A stretch of 64,000 bases of DNA. It comes from Flavobacterium galactosidilyticum. GTDB taxonomy: Bacteria > Bacteroidota > Bacteroidia > Flavobacteriales > Flavobacteriaceae. How positions within the stretch are numbered: the stretch's first letter is position 1; each line of letters opens with the position of its first letter. Position numbers and translations under genes: made by a program. The stretch is from the NCBI RefSeq assembly GCF_020911945.1, contig NZ_CP087135.1:1798001-1862000 (forward strand), given 5' to 3'. Shown in pieces: positions 61,568 to 64,000 of the stretch. Below the pieces are notes generated by a model. It was not told the DNA's origin, made no database searches, and was given only the letters and a program-made list of their open reading frames with translations.

Positions 61568-62749
61568 TTACATCAACTCATAAATCCCCGCAGCACCTTG
61601 CCCAGTTCCTACACACATGGATACAATTCCGTATTTATTTCCTCTGCGTTTCATCTCGTCAAATAATTGAACGGAAAGTTTAGCTCCAGTACATCCTAAC
61701 GGGTGGCCTAATGCTATAGCACCACCATTTACATTTACAATATCAGGATTTAATCCTAATTCGCGTGTAACTGCTATTGCTTGTGAAGCAAAAGCTTCGT
61801 TCAATTCGATTAAATCAATATCTTTCAATTGCATTCCAGCTTGTTTCAACGCTTTTGGAATTGCTTTTACAGGACCAATTCCCATAATTCTTGGTTCAAC
61901 ACCTGCTGCTGCAAAATTTACTAATCGAGCAATTGGTTCCAGATTTAATTCTTTTACCATTTCTTCGCTCATAACTAATACGAAAGCGGCACCATCACTC
62001 ATTTGAGAAGAGTTACCAGCAGTTACACTTCCACCATCTGCAAAAACGGGTCTTAAACCAGCTAAAGCTTCTATAGAAGTTCCTGCTCTAGGACCTTCAT
62101 CTTTATTTACAACATATGATTTAGTTTCCTTTTTACCATTTTCATTAATGAACGTTTGTTCAATGGTAATAGGTACAATTTGTTTATCAAATTTTCCATC
62201 TGCTTGCGCTTTCAAAGCTTTCATGTGCGAGTTGTAAGCAAACTCATCTTGATCTTCTCTTGAAACATTGAATTGTTGGGCAACTGCTTCCGCTGTTAGT
62301 CCCATTCCCCAATAATAATCCTCGTTTCCTGCTTTTGCAACAGCATAATCCGGAGTAGGTTTGTAACCTCCCATAGGAATAAAACTCATGCTTTCGGCAC
62401 CTCCGGCAATGATGCAATTTGCCATTCCTGATTGAATTTTGGCTGTTGCCATTGCTATTGTTTCTATTCCGGAGGCACAATATCTATTCACAGTTACACC
62501 AGGAACATCTTCGACTTTTAATCCCATTAATGAGATTAATCGCGCTACGTTTAATCCTTGTTCTGCTTCTGGCATCGCGTTTCCTACCATCACGTCATCG
62601 ATGCGAGTTTTATCGAAATCAGGGAGTTCATTCATCATGTACTCAATGGTTTCTGCCGCCAATTCATCAGGTCTTTTAAATCTAAAAACTCCTTTTGGTG
62701 CTTTACCAACGGCAGTTCTGTATGCTTTTACTATATAGGCTGTTTTCAT
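61568..62749 (-). CDS. fadA: Acetyl-CoA C-acyltransferase (thiolase)
   Basis: The last step of beta-oxidation: cleaves 3-oxoacyl-CoA with CoA. At 393 residues it is normal length. Cys91 in NRYCASGIET is the acylated nucleophile; His in ALGHPLGCTGA and Cys in SMCVGTGQG complete the site. It lies 93 nt after the FadB-like gene and 150 nt before the acyl-CoA dehydrogenase gene. The symbol is assigned by pathway context. Confidence 0.93.
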   Translation of the reverse strand: MKTAYIVKAYRTAVGKAPKGVFRFKRPDELAAETIEYMMNELPDFDKTRIDDVMVGNAMPEAEQGLNVARLISLMGLKVEDVPGVTVNRYCASGIETIAMATAKIQSGMANCIIAGGAESMSFIPMGGYKPTPDYAVAKAGNEDYYWGMGLTAEAVAQQFNVSREDQDEFAYNSHMKALKAQADGKFDKQIVPITIEQTFINENGKKETKSYVVNKDEGPRAGTSIEALAGLRPVFADGGSVTAGNSSQMSDGAAFVLVMSEEMVKELNLEPIARLVNFAAAGVEPRIMGIGPVKAIPKALKQAGMQLKDIDLIELNEAFASQAIAVTRELGLNPDIVNVNGGAIALGHPLGCTGAKLSVQLFDEMKRRGNKYGIVSMCVGTGQGAAGIYELM

Positions 62750-62842
62750 ATTTTTATCTTTTTAAGATTTTAGAAGAAAGAGGCAAGAGAATAGATAAGA
62801 TCCAGTTTGGAAGTCTTATTTCTTTGTTCTTTATTCTATTTT

Positions 62843-64000
62843 CTAATTTCTCAACGGTTTCCCTTTGGTTAACATAAACTGTATTCTTTCTAATGTCTTT
62901 CTCTCTGTACAAAGTGACAAGAAAGCTTCACGTTCAAGATCTAATAAATATTGCTCAGTTACTAATGTTGGTTCCGATAAATCACCACCAGCCATAACAT
63001 AGGCTAGTTTGTTGGCAATTTTTTTATCGTGTTCTGAGATGTATTTTCCAGCTTCCATTTGGTCAGTTCCTACTAAGAACATTCCTAATGCTTGCTTTCC
63101 TAATACTTTTACATCCTTTCTTCTAATTGGTTGTGTGTAACCCGCTTCTGCCATGATTAAAGCATGTTTTTTAGCTTCAGCAATCTGACGGTCTTTGTTC
63201 ACTACAATAATGTCTTTTCCTTGTTGCAAAAGTCCGGTGTCAAAAGCTTCGTAACCTGAAGTAGATACTTTTGCCATAGCGATTGTCAAGAAATATTCTT
63301 GTAAAATATTCAGCTCAACATCGTTTTTATGGAATAAATCTGAGGCTCTTAATGCCAATTCTTTAGAACCACCTCCACCTGGAATTACACCAACTCCAAA
63401 TTCTACTAATCCCATATAGGTTTCAGCCGCAGCAACAACTTTATCAGCATGCAAACTCATTTCGCAACCACCGCCAAAAGTCATTCCGTGTGGCGCCACA
63501 ACAACTGGAATTCCAGAGTAACGCACGCGCATCATTGTGTCCTGGAACATTTTGATGGCCATGTTCAATTCGTCGTATTCTTGTTCTACCGCCATCATGA
63601 ATATCATTCCGATATTGGCACCAACAGAGAAATTCGCTCCTTGATTTCCAATAACTAGTCCTTGATATTCTTTTTCAGATAGATCAATCGCTTTATTGAT
63701 AGCTGCTAAAACATCGCCACCAATAGTATTCATTTTAGATTGGAATTCTAAATTCAAAATTCCGTCTCCTAAATCTTGTATAATTGCACCGCTATTACTC
63801 CAAACTTTTTTGCTTTCGCGAATGTTGTTCAGGATAATAAATGAATCTTGTCCAGGGACTTTTATCTGTGACTTTGTTGGAATATTATAAAAGAAAGTTG
63901 CTCCTTCTTTTATAGTGTAAAAACTATTACTTCCCGAACCAAGCATTTCATTCACCCATGCAGCAGGTTGTAAACCTTCGGCTTTCATGATTTCAATTCC
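62843..64000 (-). CDS. 3-hydroxyacyl-CoA dehydrogenase / enoyl-CoA hydratase, C-terminal part
   Basis: The middle two steps of beta-oxidation. The gene enters from the right edge, so its N terminus with the NAD-binding domain is missing; about 385 codons are visible. The first visible residues (KAEGLQPAAWVNEMLGS) end the dehydrogenase part, and the rest is an enoyl-CoA hydratase/crotonase domain with NQGANFSVGANIG and FGGGCEMSLHADKVV (oxyanion-hole regions). The domain order (dehydrogenase then hydratase) is that of FadN-type proteins rather than E. coli FadB. The Met at 63988 is internal. Confidence 0.92.
   Translation of the reverse strand, partial: GIEIMKAEGLQPAAWVNEMLGSGSNSFYTIKEGATFFYNIPTKSQIKVPGQDSFIILNNIRESKKVWSNSGAIIQDLGDGILNLEFQSKMNTIGGDVLAAINKAIDLSEKEYQGLVIGNQGANFSVGANIGMIFMMAVEQEYDELNMAIKMFQDTMMRVRYSGIPVVVAPHGMTFGGGCEMSLHADKVVAAAETYMGLVEFGVGVIPGGGGSKELALRASDLFHKNDVELNILQEYFLTIAMAKVSTSGYEAFDTGLLQQGKDIIVVNKDRQIAEAKKHALIMAEAGYTQPIRRKDVKVLGKQALGMFLVGTDQMEAGKYISEHDKKIANKLAYVMAGGDLSEPTLVTEQYLLDLEREAFLSLCTERKTLERIQFMLTKGKPLRN

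Noticed and set aside
1..64000. tRNA, rRNA, CRISPR arrays, insertion sequences, phage or integrase genes, toxin-antitoxin pairs
   Set aside because: None was seen in any intergenic gap or ORF; gaps are short and explained by promoters, terminators and small repeats. A tRNAscan and Rfam scan would be the decisive test.

Overview
The window is AT-rich chromosomal DNA from a member of the Bacteroidota, most likely a Flavobacterium or a close relative. This rests on the families present (DUF349, DUF4293, DUF4251, LETM1-related protein, OstA-like protein, an N-rich Rho, separate MnmD) and on many exact copies of the Bacteroidota -7 promoter element TAnnTTTG just upstream of genes. It is almost all housekeeping sequence: about 60 intact genes, one probable pseudogene, one gene cut by each edge. 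I found no rRNA, tRNA, CRISPR array, insertion sequence, prophage or integrated element.

Layout. 1-6.6 kb: DUF349 protein (cut), aroE coupled to a TPR protein, a class III aminotransferase and an OstA/LptA-like protein. 6.9-9.6 kb: a lone GH13 amylase lipoprotein facing a superoxide dismutase lipoprotein. 9.6-14.5 kb: a minus-strand run rsfS-ftsH, a terminator, then LUD protein-cdsA-psd-acyl-CoA-binding protein-SOD, a phospholipid operon. 14.5-21.2 kb: birA, an SRPBCC protein, pyrE head to head with a Nudix gene, an M14 peptidase, a DEAD-box helicase and a PhnA-like protein. 21.2-28.7 kb: coaD, DUF421 and ddl, then a PASTA protein and an RluA-type synthase, the cysE-cysK pair, and lpd. 28.9-32.7 kb: a decayed metalloprotease-like gene, an ABC exporter, truA, a phosphoesterase. 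32.7-46.7 kb: a LuxR-type two-component pair, DUF4293, rho, an RsmB-type methyltransferase, kup, a secreted protein with a 51-bp tandem repeat, an Asp-box lipoprotein, an ECF sigma cassette and an SRPBCC-GyrI fusion. 47-56.8 kb: MazG-like protein, ilvE, mnmD, divergent oxyR/dps, SulP transporter plus carbonic anhydrase, LETM1-related protein, a Tat-exported SOD. 57-64 kb: YihY, three small envelope proteins, and a beta-oxidation operon (FadB-like, thiolase, acyl-CoA dehydrogenase) running in from the right edge.

Functional themes. Oxidative defence recurs (oxyR, dps, two exported Mn-type SODs). Envelope and lipid functions recur (CdsA, Psd, ACBP, OstA, Ddl, PASTA, YihY, NlpE-like, META). Sulfur assimilation is a tight cysE-cysK pair. 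SulP and carbonic anhydrase look like a bicarbonate module.

The least ordinary signals are non-coding or decayed: a dispersed structured intergenic element with compensatory stem changes (3675-3763, 23456-23532, 32099-32186), one copy of which appears to carry a second repeat inside it; a perfect 26-bp palindrome at 17117-17176; and a frameshifted, active-site-dead zincin-like gene at 28876-29398. I found no clearly new multi-gene system.
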